DNA of 64,000 nt from Clostridia bacterium (GCA_017504405.1 JAFVRG010000012.1:1-64000); one strand, 5' to 3'; positions 18,707 to 28,893 are shown, counted from the first letter of the stretch. Program-made: numbers and translations. The notes: generated from the sequence alone by a model not told the origin.

Positions 18707-20086
18707 GTGCTTCAGACTTTAAGAAACGCCTGGAAACTTCCGGACATAAGAAAAAAGATACTGTTCGTTCTCTTCATTCTGGTTATTTACCGTGTTGGAA
18801 CGATTATCCCCGTACCGTTTGTAAACGCCGCTGACTTCAATGCCAGCTTTGGCGATAATACAATTCTTGCTTATCTGGATACTTTATCGGGCGGAGCGCT
18901 CGGCACAGCAACCCTGTTTGCGCTCGGCGTATCACCGTATATTACGGCATCGATAGTAATTCAGCTCCTGACAGTTGCTTTCCCGAAGCTCGGTGAGGCA
19001 TTCAAGGACGGAGAGATGGGTAAACAGAGGATGGAGAAATGGACCAGAATCGTCACGGTCATCCTCTCTGTTATCACAGCATTCGGTTACTACAAGATAC
19101 TTGACAATGCAGGTATGCTGGTAGATGCCGCAGCTGATAACAAGGTGCTCGTCGGATTTGTCGTAGTAATTTCCTACTGCGCAGGTGCGAGCATGGTTAT
19201 GTGGCTCGCTGAGAGAATAAATGAGAACGGTATCGGAAACGGTATCTCCATTATACTCTTCGCAAACATAATCTCGAGCCTTCCTTCCTTTGCAATAAGA
19301 CTCTATGAGCTTGTAAGAATTTCTTTCAGCGCTACCGAGTCAAAGGGCGGAATAATCACCCTTGCATTCGTTATTGCATTCGGAGTTCTGCTTCTTCTAT
19401 TCTCAATGGTTGTGTTCATCATATTCATTACGGGAAGCGAGCGCAGAATCCCCATTATGTATGCAAAGCGTGTTGTAGGACGTAAGATGTACGGCGGTCA
19501 GAATTCGACCCTGCCGCTCAAGCTCAATATGAGCGGAGTTATGCCTGTAATTTTCGCAAGCTCGATAATCTCTCTCCCCGCAACAATCCTCACTCTGTGC
19601 GGAATTGCTACCGAGGAGGGCGCAGCAGCGCATCCCAACTGGCACGCATTCTATGAGTTTATGTCACCCAGCAGCTGGTTCTACCCGCTGATGATGTTCA
19701 TACTCATTATAGCGTTTGCATACTTCTATATCACAATTTCGTTCAACCCTGTTGAGGTTGCAAACAACCTCCAGAAGAACGGCGGCGCTATCCCCGGCAT
19801 CCGTCAGGGCAAGCCTACCGCACAGTATATCTCGAAGATTTTGTCGAAGATTACGCTCATCGGCGCACTCTTCCTCGCAATCATCGCTATACTCCCGATA
19901 CTTGCAACGCCTTTGCTTGAGCTCCTTGTAGGAAAGATAGTAAATGCAAGCTATGTATCGTACTTCGCTTCAAGCTTTACGTTCGGTGGAACCTCAATAC
20001 TGATCGTTGTCGGTGTTGCGCTCGAAACCGAGAGAGAGCTGGAGGCACAGCTCACCATGCGTAATTATAAGGGCTTTCTTGACTGA
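18707..20086 (+). CDS. secY: Protein translocase subunit SecY
   Basis: 459 residues, the channel of the Sec translocon in the inner membrane, with ten hydrophobic segments. Typical motifs are the plug/TM2 region (GGALGTATLFALGVSPYITA), WLAERINENGIGNGISI and FNPVEVANNLQKNGG. It starts at GTG immediately after the rplO stop, with GAGGTG 6 nt upstream, so its translation is coupled to L15. Confidence 0.98.
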   Translation: MLQTLRNAWKLPDIRKKILFVLFILVIYRVGTIIPVPFVNAADFNASFGDNTILAYLDTLSGGALGTATLFALGVSPYITASIVIQLLTVAFPKLGEAFKDGEMGKQRMEKWTRIVTVILSVITAFGYYKILDNAGMLVDAAADNKVLVGFVVVISYCAGASMVMWLAERINENGIGNGISIILFANIISSLPSFAIRLYELVRISFSATESKGGIITLAFVIAFGVLLLLFSMVVFIIFITGSERRIPIMYAKRVVGRKMYGGQNSTLPLKLNMSGVMPVIFASSIISLPATILTLCGIATEEGAAAHPNWHAFYEFMSPSSWFYPLMMFILIIAFAYFYITISFNPVEVANNLQKNGGAIPGIRQGKPTAQYISKILSKITLIGALFLAIIAILPILATPLLELLVGKIVNASYVSYFASSFTFGGTSILIVVGVALETERELEAQLTMRNYKGFLD

Positions 20087-20101
20087 TAGGGAGATCCGAA
20101 G

Positions 20102-20734
20102 ATGAAGATAATTTTTCTCGGAGCACCCGGCGCAGGCAAGGGCACGCAGGCGGAAATAGTATCCGAAAGACTTTCGATACCTACCATTTCCACAGGCGTT
20201 ATAATTCGTGAGGCGCTGGCGGCAGGAACAGAAATGGGTCTTGCAGCAAAGAAATTCATTGACGAAGGAGCGCTCGTTCCCGATGATGTCGTAATCGGCA
20301 TAATCAGGGAGCGCCTCTCCCTCGATGATTGTGCGAACGGATTTATCCTTGACGGATTTCCTCGCACCGTGCCTCAGGCTGAGGCACTTGATAAAATGGG
20401 AATCACCCTTGACCGTGTAATCTCTATCGAGGTTTCCGATGAGGAAATAGTGAAGAGAATGAGCGGCAGACGTGTATGTCAGAAATGCGGCAGCAGCTAC
20501 CACGTGGAGAGCAAGCCCTCAAAGGACGGCGTCCACTGTGACAGATGCCAAAGCGAGCTTACAATACGCAAGGATGATGACCCGAAGGTCGTTCTTAACC
20601 GACTTTCCGTCTACCACAGCACAACCGAGCCTTTAAAGGACTTCTATGCCGAGAAGGGCATACTGAAGCTCGTCGAGGGCCAGGATACTGTGGAACAGAC
20701 AACAGCACTTACTATGGCTGCACTCGGAGTTTGA
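20102..20734 (+). CDS. adk: Adenylate kinase, zinc-lid form
   Basis: 210 residues. It interconverts ATP and AMP with two ADP. The P-loop is GAPGAGKGT (residues 7-15) and the NMP site includes DGFPRT. The lid carries four cysteines (CQKCG, CDRCQ), so a zinc-stabilised lid as in Gram-positive enzymes. It sits between secY and map, the usual place. Confidence 0.98.
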   Translation: MKIIFLGAPGAGKGTQAEIVSERLSIPTISTGVIIREALAAGTEMGLAAKKFIDEGALVPDDVVIGIIRERLSLDDCANGFILDGFPRTVPQAEALDKMGITLDRVISIEVSDEEIVKRMSGRRVCQKCGSSYHVESKPSKDGVHCDRCQSELTIRKDDDPKVVLNRLSVYHSTTEPLKDFYAEKGILKLVEGQDTVEQTTALTMAALGV

Positions 20735-20738
20735 TTTA

Positions 20739-21491
20739 ATGATAGTTATTAAGAATTCCGAACAGCTCAAACTGATGAAAGAGGCCGGCAGAATTACCGG
20801 CGAGGCGCTTCTGGTTGCCGAGGACGCAATCCGTGAGGGTATGAGTACGAAGGAGCTGGACACAGTTATTCGTAATTATATCGAAAAATGCGGTGCGAAA
20901 CCGTCATTTCTCGGCTACGGAGGATTCCCCGGAAGCGCATGCATCAGCATAAACGACGAGGTCATTCACGGTATCCCCTCACCTAAGAAAATAATCAAGG
21001 CGGGAGATATAGTGAAGGTCGATGTCGGTGCCCTCTATCGCGGCTATAACGGTGATGCGGCAAGAACGTTTGCTGTCGGATCTGTGAGTGAGGAAGCGAA
21101 ACGGCTTATAGAGGCTACAAAAGAGAGCTTTTATAAGGGCGCAGCACTCGCTCTGGCGGGTAACCGAATCGGAGACGTCGGAAATGCGGTGCAATCCTGT
21201 GTTGAGGGACACGGCTTTTCAGTAGTTCGTGAATACATTGGTCACGGAGTTGGTGCCAAGCTTCACGAGGAGCCTGACGTGCCCAATTACGGCACGAGCG
21301 GACGTGGACCCCGCCTATACGCAGGAATGACGATAGCCATAGAGCCTATGGTTAACGCAGGAGTTGAAAAAGTAAAAGTGCTCGGTGACGGATGGACGGT
21401 GGTTACCGCCGACGGCTCGCTATCTGCTCATTATGAGAATACGGTAGCGGTGACGGAGGACGGGCCTGTTCTGTTAACCGATGTAAGGTAA
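20739..21491 (+). CDS. map: Methionine aminopeptidase type I
   Basis: 250 residues; removes the initiator Met from nascent proteins. The pita-bread metal ligands are in KVDVGALYRGYNGDAART (Asp, Asp), YIGHGVG (His), TIAIEPMV (Glu) and the last Glu in SAHYENTV. Four nt separate it from adk. Confidence 0.97.
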   Translation: MIVIKNSEQLKLMKEAGRITGEALLVAEDAIREGMSTKELDTVIRNYIEKCGAKPSFLGYGGFPGSACISINDEVIHGIPSPKKIIKAGDIVKVDVGALYRGYNGDAARTFAVGSVSEEAKRLIEATKESFYKGAALALAGNRIGDVGNAVQSCVEGHGFSVVREYIGHGVGAKLHEEPDVPNYGTSGRGPRLYAGMTIAIEPMVNAGVEKVKVLGDGWTVVTADGSLSAHYENTVAVTEDGPVLLTDVR

Positions 21492-21524
21492 AACTTATAC
21501 CGAATACAGTAAGGAGGAAATATT

Positions 21525-21746
21525 TTGCCAAAGGACGATTTGATTGAATTTGAAGACGGTGTGGTAATCGAGGCATTGCCCAACGCCACCTTCAAGGTTA
21601 AACTTCCAAACAACCACATAGTAACGGCTCATATCTCAGGAAAGCTGAGAATGAACTATATCAAAATTCTTCCCGGTGATACGGTAACCGTTGAGGTTTC
21701 GATTTACGACCTCACGAAGGGCCGAATCACATGGAGAAAAAAATAA
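21525..21746 (+). CDS. infA: Translation initiation factor IF-1
   Basis: 73 residues, an OB-fold; [16 protein letters not shown] and [17 protein letters not shown] are diagnostic. The start is TTG at 21525, fixed by AAGGAGG 7 nt upstream and by alignment with the family's short N-terminus. A TTG start fits a low-copy factor inside a strongly expressed operon. Confidence 0.96.
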   Translation: MPKDDLIEFEDGVVIEALPNATFKVKLPNNHIVTAHISGKLRMNYIKILPGDTVTVEVSIYDLTKGRITWRKK

Positions 21747-21770
21747 TTTTCGAAAGGAACGGTCATAAAA

Positions 21771-21884
21771 ATGAAAGTTAAGCCTTCCGTAAAGAAGATT
21801 TGCGAAAAATGCAAAATCATCAAAAGAAAAGGCCATGTAATGGTTATTTGCGAAAATCCCAAGCACAAGCAGAAGCAGGGCTGA
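21771..21884 (+). CDS. rpmJ: 50S ribosomal protein L36, zinc form
   Basis: 37 residues. [19 protein letters not shown] with a zinc site of CxxC, Cys and His (ICENPKH) is the standard C+ form. It lies between infA and rpsM as in Bacillus. Confidence 0.96.
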   Translation: MKVKPSVKKICEKCKIIKRKGHVMVICENPKHKQKQG

Positions 21885-21932
21885 TTTTTGCAAAGTAATA
21901 AAATTGATTAAAAAACAAAAGGAGATTATCTA

Positions 21933-22301
21933 ATGGCTCGTATAGCTGGTGTTGATATTCCGAATAACAAGCGAGTTGAGATAGCTTTGACCTACATCTA
22001 CGGTATAGGCAGAAAGAGCGCTCAGGATATCCTTACTAAGACAGGTATCAGCTTTGATACCCGTGCAAAGGATCTCACCGAGCAGGAAATTGCTAAGCTC
22101 CGTGATGAAATTGAGGCTAATTATCAGGTAGAGGGTGACCTCCGCCGTGAGGTTTCTCTCAACATCAAGAACATGGTAGAGATTAACTGCTACCGTGGCA
22201 TCAGACACAGAAAAGGTCTTCCCGTAAGAGGACAGCGCACAAAGACTAATGCAAGAACACGCAAGGGTCCTGCAAAGACTATTGCTAATAAGAAGAAGTA
22301 A
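21933..22301 (+). CDS. rpsM: 30S ribosomal protein S13
   Basis: 122 residues; [20 protein letters not shown] and the basic tail [18 protein letters not shown] are typical. It forms head bridges to the 50S. Confidence 0.97.
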   Translation: MARIAGVDIPNNKRVEIALTYIYGIGRKSAQDILTKTGISFDTRAKDLTEQEIAKLRDEIEANYQVEGDLRREVSLNIKNMVEINCYRGIRHRKGLPVRGQRTKTNARTRKGPAKTIANKKK

Positions 22302-22313
22302 GGAGTAGAAACG

Positions 22314-22703
22314 ATGGCAGAAAAGAAAGTTATCAGAAAACGCCGTGAGCGCAAGAACATCGAAAAAGGTGCAGCACACATCCGTTCTACTTTCAACAAC
22401 ACGATTGTAACTATTTCCGACGTTCAGGGAAACGTTATTTCCTGGGCTTCCGCAGGTGAAATGGGCTTCAAGGGTTCGAGAAAGTCCACTCCTTATGCAG
22501 CACAGACCACTGCTGAAAAGGCAGCAAGTCTTGCAATGGAGCACGGATTGAAGACTGTAGAAGTTTATGTAATGGGACCCGGCTCGGGCAGAGAGTCCGC
22601 AATCAGAGCACTCTCGACCGCAGGTCTTGAAATTACACTTATCAAGGACGTAACACCGATTCCTCATAACGGTTGCCGTCCGCCCAAGCGCAGACGCGTT
22701 TAA
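22314..22703 (+). CDS. rpsK: 30S ribosomal protein S11
   Basis: 129 residues; [19 protein letters not shown] and the end THE-type sequence [16 protein letters not shown] identify S11 of the 30S platform. Confidence 0.97.
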   Translation: MAEKKVIRKRRERKNIEKGAAHIRSTFNNTIVTISDVQGNVISWASAGEMGFKGSRKSTPYAAQTTAEKAASLAMEHGLKTVEVYVMGPGSGRESAIRALSTAGLEITLIKDVTPIPHNGCRPPKRRRV

Positions 22704-22722
22704 TTAAAGGGAGGTATAAAAA

Positions 22723-23349
22723 ATGGCAAGATACATTGGACCGAGCTGTAAGCTCTGCCGCAGAGAGGGAACCAAGCTCTTTTTGAAGGGCGACCGTTGC
22801 ACCTCCGGCAAATGCGCAATTGACCACAGAAGCACTGCTCCCGGTCAGCATGGCGCAGCTCGTAAGAAGATAGAAGAATACGGTATGCAGCTCAGAGAAA
22901 AGCAGAAGGCTAAGCGCTACTACGGTGTTCTCGAATCTCAGTTTAAGAACTACTTTGAGATGGCAGATAAGCAGGCAGGTATGACCGGTGCAAACCTTCT
23001 CATACTCCTTGAGCGCCGTCTTGATAACGTTGTATATAGAATGGGTATGGCAGAGAGCCGTAAGGAAGCTCGTCAGCTCGTTCTCCACGGCCACTTCACT
23101 CTCAACGGTAAGAAGGTAACCATCCCCTCACTGCTCGTTAAGGCAGGCGACGTTGTAGCAGTTAAGGAGTCCAGCCGTGCAAGCGAAAAGTTTAAGGCTC
23201 TCGCAGAGGCACTTGAAGGCAGAATTAAGCCCAAGTGGCTTGATGTAGATGCTGCAAAGCTCTCGGCTAAGGTTGCGAGCCTCCCTGCAAGAGAGGACAT
23301 CGACTTCCCGTTCGAGGAGCAGCTCATCGTCGAGCTCTATTCGAAATAA
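22723..23349 (+). CDS. rpsD: 30S ribosomal protein S4, zinc form
   Basis: 208 residues. The N-terminal cysteines (CKLC, RCTSGKC) form a zinc site, followed by the S4 RNA-binding domain ([23 protein letters not shown]). S4 in the alpha operon is common in Clostridia. Confidence 0.97.
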   Translation: MARYIGPSCKLCRREGTKLFLKGDRCTSGKCAIDHRSTAPGQHGAARKKIEEYGMQLREKQKAKRYYGVLESQFKNYFEMADKQAGMTGANLLILLERRLDNVVYRMGMAESRKEARQLVLHGHFTLNGKKVTIPSLLVKAGDVVAVKESSRASEKFKALAEALEGRIKPKWLDVDAAKLSAKVASLPAREDIDFPFEEQLIVELYSK

Positions 23350-23369
23350 TAGCTACCTCCGATATTGCG

Positions 23370-23396
23370 TGATGCCTATGCGTTGCATCACACTTT
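23370..23396 (+). promoter_or_regulatory. Hairpin between rpsD and rpoA
   Basis: GTGATGC and GCATCAC form a 7-bp stem inside an unusually long 129-nt gap in an otherwise tight operon. There is no U-tract, so it is not a normal terminator. It may set the ratio of RNA polymerase alpha to ribosomal proteins. Confidence 0.4.
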
Positions 23397-23478
23397 TGCG
23401 ACGCATATGCAGCAATGTCATAAACACTTTTCCCGTAAGCATACGGATCACGAAAAATAAATTTAGGAGGATAACAGA

Positions 23479-24465
23479 ATGACGGATATAGAGAAGCCGG
23501 CAATTTCGATAGATAAGCCCAATATAACGGTAGGCGAGGTTAACGAGGACCGCAGCGAGGCGGAATTCATTGTAGAGCCCCTTGAAAGAGGCTTTGGCAC
23601 TACTCTCGGTAACTCACTTCGCAGAGTTCTTCTCAGCTCGCTTCCCGGATATGCTGCAACAAGCATAAAAATCAAAGACGTTCTGCACGAGATATCCACG
23701 GTTGAGGGCGTTAAAGAGGACGTTCCTGAAATTGTACTTAACGTAAAGGGTATAATTCCTAAGCTCCACGTAAACGCACCCAAGACTGTAATAATTGATG
23801 TAACAGGTCCCGCAGTTGTTACTGCAGGCAGCATCACACCCGATGCAGACCTCGAAATTCTTAACCCTGACCACCACATAGCAACCGTTTCCGAGGGCGC
23901 ACGCTTCTTCATGGAGATAACCTTCGATTGCGGACGTGGCTATGTATCGCAGGAGAAAAACAAACAGGCGTACCTCGCAACAGGTGCAATCCCCCCCATC
24001 GGTCTTATATTCACCGATTCTATATTCACCCCTGTTTACAAGGTTGAGTATAAGGTAGAGAGCACCCGTGTCGGAAGCGTTTCGGATTTTGATAAGCTCG
24101 CAATAAAGGTGCTTACCAACGGAACCATCTCGGCAAAGGATGCGATATCCCTGGGCGCCAAGATTCTCAACGAGCATCTCAACCTCTTCATCGATATGTC
24201 AGACGACGCACGTTCTGCTGAGATAATGGTAGAGAGAGCAGAGACTAAGAAGGTAAAAGTCCTTGAAATGACCATTGAGGAGCTTGACCTGTCTGTACGT
24301 AGCTTCAACTGCTTGAAGCGTGCAGGCATTGATACGGTAGAAGATTTGGCTAACCGTACCGAGGAGGATATGATTAAGGTCAGAAACCTCGGTAGAAAGT
24401 CACTTGATGAAGTTATACAGAAGCTTCATTCGCTCGGCCTGGAACTCAGGAAGTCCGAGGATTAA
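23479..24465 (+). CDS. rpoA: RNA polymerase subunit alpha
   Basis: 328 residues. The N-terminal dimerisation domain holds [19 protein letters not shown]; the C-terminal domain (about 255-320) holds [20 protein letters not shown] and [12 protein letters not shown], which contact UP elements and activators. AGGAGG precedes ATG. Confidence 0.98.
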   Translation: MTDIEKPAISIDKPNITVGEVNEDRSEAEFIVEPLERGFGTTLGNSLRRVLLSSLPGYAATSIKIKDVLHEISTVEGVKEDVPEIVLNVKGIIPKLHVNAPKTVIIDVTGPAVVTAGSITPDADLEILNPDHHIATVSEGARFFMEITFDCGRGYVSQEKNKQAYLATGAIPPIGLIFTDSIFTPVYKVEYKVESTRVGSVSDFDKLAIKVLTNGTISAKDAISLGAKILNEHLNLFIDMSDDARSAEIMVERAETKKVKVLEMTIEELDLSVRSFNCLKRAGIDTVEDLANRTEEDMIKVRNLGRKSLDEVIQKLHSLGLELRKSED

Positions 24466-24484
24466 AAAATAGGAGGAAAAGATT

Positions 24485-24856
24485 ATGCCAGGAACAAGAA
24501 AGCTCGGCAGACCGACCGCTCACAGAAAGCTTATGCTGAGAGGTCTGGTAACCTACCTTCTCGAAAACGGAAAGATTGAGACGACTTACACAAGAGCGAA
24601 AGAGGTTTCGGCTCTTGCTGACAGTATGATAACCCTTGCTAAGAAGAACACTCTTGCTTCTTACCGTGAGGCTCTTTCCTTCCTTACCAAGGAGGACGTT
24701 GCTAACAAGCTGTTCAATCAGATTGCGCCCATGTACGAAAATACAGTAGGCGGATATACTCAGGTTTATAAGCTCGGCCCCCGCAGAGGTGACTGTGCAG
24801 AGATGGCACTCATCAGACTCGTTGCGGTAAAGAAGGCTGACGAGGAAACCAAGTAA
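24485..24856 (+). CDS. rplQ: 50S ribosomal protein L17
   Basis: 123 residues; [21 protein letters not shown] is diagnostic. Last gene of the S10-spc-alpha operon, followed by a terminator. Confidence 0.97.
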   Translation: MPGTRKLGRPTAHRKLMLRGLVTYLLENGKIETTYTRAKEVSALADSMITLAKKNTLASYREALSFLTKEDVANKLFNQIAPMYENTVGGYTQVYKLGPRRGDCAEMALIRLVAVKKADEETK

Positions 24857-24870
24857 TTTTAAAACAATTC

Positions 24871-24932
24871 GGGGCTGTCGCATTTAGACACAACCGTAAA
24901 CAAAAGAGGGTTCTTTTAAAGAGCCCTTTTTT
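24871..24932 (+). terminator. Pre-terminator mini-hairpin element plus terminator (copy E2)
   Basis: GGGGC, then TGTC-7 nt-GACA (24876-24890), then CAACCGTAAAC, followed by a stem (AGGGTTCTTT with AAAGAGCCCT) and six T. It ends the ribosomal operon. The stem differs from copies E1 and E3 but keeps pairing. Confidence 0.85.
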
Positions 24933-24998
24933 CCATTTCCTGTTGTAAAGTTTAGTTGCGAAGCGGGAAATAATATTTGCAAAAATAGCAATTTTTTG

Positions 24999-25027
24999 TT
25001 GCATTTTCCTTGCTGATGTGATATGAT
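24999..25027 (+). promoter_or_regulatory. Promoter of the glycosidase-like/NahK/nagB operon
   Basis: TTGCAT (24999-25004), 17 bp, TATGAT (25022-25027), 30 bp before the start codon. Confidence 0.65.
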
Positions 25028-25057
25028 ATATGTACAAAATATTTTCGGAGAATTATC

Positions 25058-27013
25058 ATGGAACAAATTTTTGACCGTTTTTCGCCAATGAAAATGGAGA
25101 AGGAAAAGGATAGGTTTACCGTTTCGGTTTTCGGACGCACGTATACCTTTGAAAACTCCTTTGTACCCGTCAGCGTGATATCGCAGGGTGAGGAGCTTCT
25201 GGCTGCTCCCATTGAGCTTGATATTGGATTTCTTTCGGGCAAGGACTCCTTAAAAAAAATCAATTATCTGTATCTCGGTGCTGACGATATGAGCGCACAG
25301 GTGCTCGCCAGCGCAGAATGCGGTAATATTGTTATAAACGCAACGCTCACCTTTGAATTTGACGGCTTTATCAAAATTGAGATGAGAGTGTCGAATTTCT
25401 GGTGCTTCAGCGAATCCCCTGTGGATTTATCGCTCTCGCTGTCCGATATGGCGAAGGCTGACCTGTCGTCCATTGCTATAAATATTCCGCTCAAAAAGCA
25501 GAGCGCAACTCTTTTCCACTATTGGCCCAATGATAAAACGAGCATTATTCCGTCGAGCACTGCGGTTAACAGCGGAGAAACGGTTGCCGCCGATTTCCCG
25601 TTCAAGCCGTACGTATGGTGCGGTGACGAATATAAGGGACTCGGATTCTGGTGCGAGAGCGACAGGGGCTTTGAGCTCGATGACGAGGACCGCTGCATAA
25701 CAGTTTCCGATACGAAGGATACGGTTAACATAAAAATACGTATGCTCGACCATATGCCCGCATCCTGGCAGAAGCAGGAGCGTGACCGTTGGGTAGATAC
25801 TCTGCATCCGCTTTTCTTCACCTTTGGCTTCCAGGCGACCCCCGTCAAGGCAATGCCCAAGGATATAGAGGACACCTACAAGCGTTTTCATCTCTATAAC
25901 GTGGCAGGACACAACATTTACGAGAGCGACGTTATTGAAAGGGTTGCACAGGCTGGCGCAAAATGGCTGATTCTGCACGAGGACTGGACAGCTATTCAGA
26001 ACTACGGACTGCCTCACGATGAGGAAAAATTCTGTCAGTTCGTGAAGAAGGCGCATGAGCACGGTCTGAAAGTAATGACCTATTTTGGATACGAATATTC
26101 CACGCTCGCTCCCGATTTTTCCCGCAGGGCAGAGGAGTATCTGATTAAAAATCCCGACGGCAATTTCACAGGCGGATGGCAAAGGCAGGTGCCTCAGCGT
26201 GCATATATGGTCTGCTACAACGGCGGATACAGCGATGTGATGATAGAGCGTGTGAAGCACGTTATGGACGATTACGGCGTTGACGGAATATATACCGACG
26301 GAACCTACGTTCCGTGGGAGTGCGCTAACGAGGCGCACGGCTGCGGATACCGTGACGAAAACGGAAAATTACATACTACCTACCCTCTCCTTGCTGTGCG
26401 TGAGCACGTGAAAAAACTCTACTGCGAGGTTCATAAGAGAGGCGGAATAATCGACACGCATCAGTCAACCTGCTGTATAATGCCCACGCTCGCATTTGCG
26501 GATTCCTACTTTGACGGCGAGAATATACAGACCTCGATTGGCAAGGATATAAACTTTTTAAACCTTGCGGCATTTCGGTGCGAGTATATGGGACTTAATA
26601 TGGGTATGACGAACAATTTTATCACCTATATAAGCTTTGATAAGGTTGCGGCAATATCGCTCATTCATAACGTAATGCCCAGAATTAACCGTCTCGCTCT
26701 CATTCCCGAAATCAAAAAAATATGGGATATTTATGACGAAAACGGGCTGAACGGCGCAAAATTCTGCCCCTATTGGGAGGACAGCACGGTTAAGGCGGAT
26801 AAGGACATTGTTGCCTCGTCGTATCTTTGCGATAACTCAAAGGTTGTTGTTTTCACAAATTACAGCAAGGACAAAGCAGAGGCGGATTTTGATTTCGGCG
26901 AGGGCTATTGTGAGGCGGAAAATCTGCTCACCGGTGAGAAATATCCCCTGACAAACGGAAAGGGTACAGTCCCCGCAAGATTCTTTGCACATAACATAAT
27001 TAAGGTAAAATAA
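25058..27013 (+). CDS. Cytoplasmic glycoside-hydrolase-like protein (DUF6067/GH123-like barrel)
   Basis: 651 residues with no signal peptide. The N-terminal third is beta-rich (galactose-mutarotase-like). Residues about 270-560 look like a TIM barrel: FHLYNVAGHNIYESDV, WLILHEDWTAIQNYG, and a conserved acidic strand VDGIYTDGTYVPWEC that may hold catalytic residues. The C-terminus is a small beta domain. The best family guess is the DUF6067/GH123-like group of hexosaminidase-type enzymes. This rests on general resemblance and on its neighbours, a NahK-like kinase and nagB. The substrate is unproven; an imported amino-sugar oligosaccharide fits. Confidence 0.65.
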   Translation: MEQIFDRFSPMKMEKEKDRFTVSVFGRTYTFENSFVPVSVISQGEELLAAPIELDIGFLSGKDSLKKINYLYLGADDMSAQVLASAECGNIVINATLTFEFDGFIKIEMRVSNFWCFSESPVDLSLSLSDMAKADLSSIAINIPLKKQSATLFHYWPNDKTSIIPSSTAVNSGETVAADFPFKPYVWCGDEYKGLGFWCESDRGFELDDEDRCITVSDTKDTVNIKIRMLDHMPASWQKQERDRWVDTLHPLFFTFGFQATPVKAMPKDIEDTYKRFHLYNVAGHNIYESDVIERVAQAGAKWLILHEDWTAIQNYGLPHDEEKFCQFVKKAHEHGLKVMTYFGYEYSTLAPDFSRRAEEYLIKNPDGNFTGGWQRQVPQRAYMVCYNGGYSDVMIERVKHVMDDYGVDGIYTDGTYVPWECANEAHGCGYRDENGKLHTTYPLLAVREHVKKLYCEVHKRGGIIDTHQSTCCIMPTLAFADSYFDGENIQTSIGKDINFLNLAAFRCEYMGLNMGMTNNFITYISFDKVAAISLIHNVMPRINRLALIPEIKKIWDIYDENGLNGAKFCPYWEDSTVKADKDIVASSYLCDNSKVVVFTNYSKDKAEADFDFGEGYCEAENLLTGEKYPLTNGKGTVPARFFAHNIIKVK

Positions 27014-27014
27014 A

Positions 27015-28076
27015 ATGCTACAAGAAATCTTTAAAAAATTTGACACCGAGCTCGACGGCGAGCTCACAATAACCCCCTACGGTGACGGACATATAAACGA
27101 TACCTACCTTGTAAACGGCAAGTACATTATGCAGGGAATAAACACTACGATATTTAAAAACCCTCAGAGGCTGATGGAGAATATCGTTATGGTAACCGAG
27201 CATTTGAAGGAAAAGATAGTGGAAAAGGGCGGTGACCCGCTCGCAGAAACCCTGACGGTTGTGAGAACACGTGACGGAAAAATAATGGAGATGGGAGAGG
27301 ACGGCAGAGCGTACCGTGTGTACGTATTTATCGTATCCGATTCCTATAATAGCGCAGACAGCGCTGAGCTGGTGTATAACGAGGCGAGGGCGTTCGGTCA
27401 GTTCCATAAGCAGTTATCTGATTTCGATGCGTCAAGGCTGTTTGAGGTAATTCCCGATTTTCATAATACTAAAAAGCGCTTTGCAACCTTCCTTGACACG
27501 CTGAGAGCGGACAAGTGCGGCAGAGCAGAGGGTGTCAGAGAGGAGATAGAGTTTTTCCTCTCCCGTGAGGAGTACGCAGGACGTGTCGTTGATATTCTCG
27601 GTACAAAGGAGATGCCCTTGCGTGTAACGCATAACGATACAAAGCTCAACAATATCCTCTTTAAGAAGGGGACGAAGGATGCGCTGTCAATAATAGACCT
27701 CGACACGGTTATGCCCGGCTCGATTCTTTACGATTTCGGCGATGCAATACGCACAGGCGCAAGCCTTGCCGCTGAGGACGAGAGGGATTTATCCAAGGTT
27801 GGAATAAATATGGAGCTGTTCTCGGCATTTACCCGAGGCTTCCTTGCCGAGAGTGCGGAGTCGCTCACCAAAACCGAGAGGGAGATGCTCGCATTCTCAG
27901 CAATTCTTCTGACCTTTGAATGCGGCATGAGATTTCTTACCGACTACCTCGACGGTGATAATTATTTCAAAACGTCGAGGGAGGGACACAACCTTGACCG
28001 TGCGCGCACTCAAATCCGCATGGTTATGGATATGGAGCAAAGGCTCTCTGAGATGAACAAAATAGTAGGAGCTTAA
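27015..28076 (+). CDS. NahK-like N-acetylhexosamine 1-kinase (APH fold)
   Basis: 353 residues of the aminoglycoside-phosphotransferase/choline-kinase fold. The catalytic loop VTHNDTKLNNILF and metal site IIDLDTVMPG match NahK, which phosphorylates GlcNAc/GalNAc at C1 in the bifidobacterial lacto-N-biose pathway. YGDGHINDTYLV is the nucleotide-binding start. It begins 1 nt after the glycosidase-like gene and ends 1 nt before nagB, so one operon. Other sugar 1-kinases of this fold are possible. Confidence 0.75.
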   Translation: MLQEIFKKFDTELDGELTITPYGDGHINDTYLVNGKYIMQGINTTIFKNPQRLMENIVMVTEHLKEKIVEKGGDPLAETLTVVRTRDGKIMEMGEDGRAYRVYVFIVSDSYNSADSAELVYNEARAFGQFHKQLSDFDASRLFEVIPDFHNTKKRFATFLDTLRADKCGRAEGVREEIEFFLSREEYAGRVVDILGTKEMPLRVTHNDTKLNNILFKKGTKDALSIIDLDTVMPGSILYDFGDAIRTGASLAAEDERDLSKVGINMELFSAFTRGFLAESAESLTKTEREMLAFSAILLTFECGMRFLTDYLDGDNYFKTSREGHNLDRARTQIRMVMDMEQRLSEMNKIVGA

Positions 28077-28077
28077 A

Positions 28078-28800
28078 ATGGAGCTGATACTTTGCAAAAA
28101 TTATGATGAAATATCCGAGAGGGGTGCAAATATAATTGCCCGTGCGATGATTGACAAGCCCGACTGTATCCTCGGACTCGCCACAGGCTCAACCCCTGTC
28201 GGAATGTATAAAAGGCTGATTGAAATGAACAGGGCGAGCTGGATTGATTTTTCCCGTACAACCACCTTCAACCTCGACGAATACTATCCTATTTCCCCCG
28301 AAAATTCGCAGAGCTACCGTTATTTTATGAACGAAAACCTCTTTAATCACGTAAATATTGATAAGAAAAATACCTACGTTCCCAACGGAAGCGCCGCTGA
28401 CGCAGAGGCAGAATGCAAGGCGTACGATGCTATGATAGAGAATAGCAGGGGCATAGATATTCAGGTTTTGGGCATAGGAATAAACGGACATATCGGATTT
28501 AACGAGCCCGACGAAAATCTTATCACGGGCACGCATCTGACGGCTCTTACCGAGAGCACAATTGAGGCTAATGCGAGGTTTTTTGATTCAAAGGACGAGG
28601 TGCCTCGCCACGCTCTGACTATGGGAATAGGCTCGATTATGAGGGCACGCAAAATCATATTGCTTGCCAGCGGAAAAAATAAGCACGATGCTGTTATGAA
28701 GCTCCTTGACGGCAAGCTGACAACCGCCTGCCCCGCAACGATGCTCAAGCTCCACCCCGATGTAATTTTAATCTGCGACGAGGCTGCTTACAACGGCTGA
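28078..28800 (+). CDS. nagB: Glucosamine-6-phosphate deaminase
   Basis: 240 residues, the short Gram-positive form. It converts GlcN-6-P to Fru-6-P and ammonia. GLATGSTPVGMYKRL (phosphate loop), TFNLDEYYPI (catalytic Asp) and GINGHIGFNEPDE (His/Glu relay) are intact. GGAG lies in the end of the kinase gene. No nagA deacetylase is in the window. Confidence 0.95.
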   Translation: MELILCKNYDEISERGANIIARAMIDKPDCILGLATGSTPVGMYKRLIEMNRASWIDFSRTTTFNLDEYYPISPENSQSYRYFMNENLFNHVNIDKKNTYVPNGSAADAEAECKAYDAMIENSRGIDIQVLGIGINGHIGFNEPDENLITGTHLTALTESTIEANARFFDSKDEVPRHALTMGIGSIMRARKIILLASGKNKHDAVMKLLDGKLTTACPATMLKLHPDVILICDEAAYNG

Positions 28801-28821
28801 GCCAATAAACAGTGTAAAAAC

Positions 28822-28852
28822 AAAAATCACGGCAAACAGCCGTGATTTTTTT
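28822..28852 (+). terminator. Terminator of nagB operon
   Basis: AAAAATCACGGC pairs with GCCGTGATTTTT around a 6-nt loop, with a run of seven T. Confidence 0.9.
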
Positions 28853-28860
28853 AATAAAAA

Positions 28861-28885
28861 CTATGCACCCGTTATGGGTGCATAG
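28861..28885 (-). terminator. Terminator of fucI
   Basis: A perfect 10-bp stem CTATGCACCC/GGGTGCATAG with a 5-nt loop, followed on the minus strand by TTTTTATT. It lies 8 nt after the fucI stop. Confidence 0.8.
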
Positions 28886-28893
28886 TAAATTAA

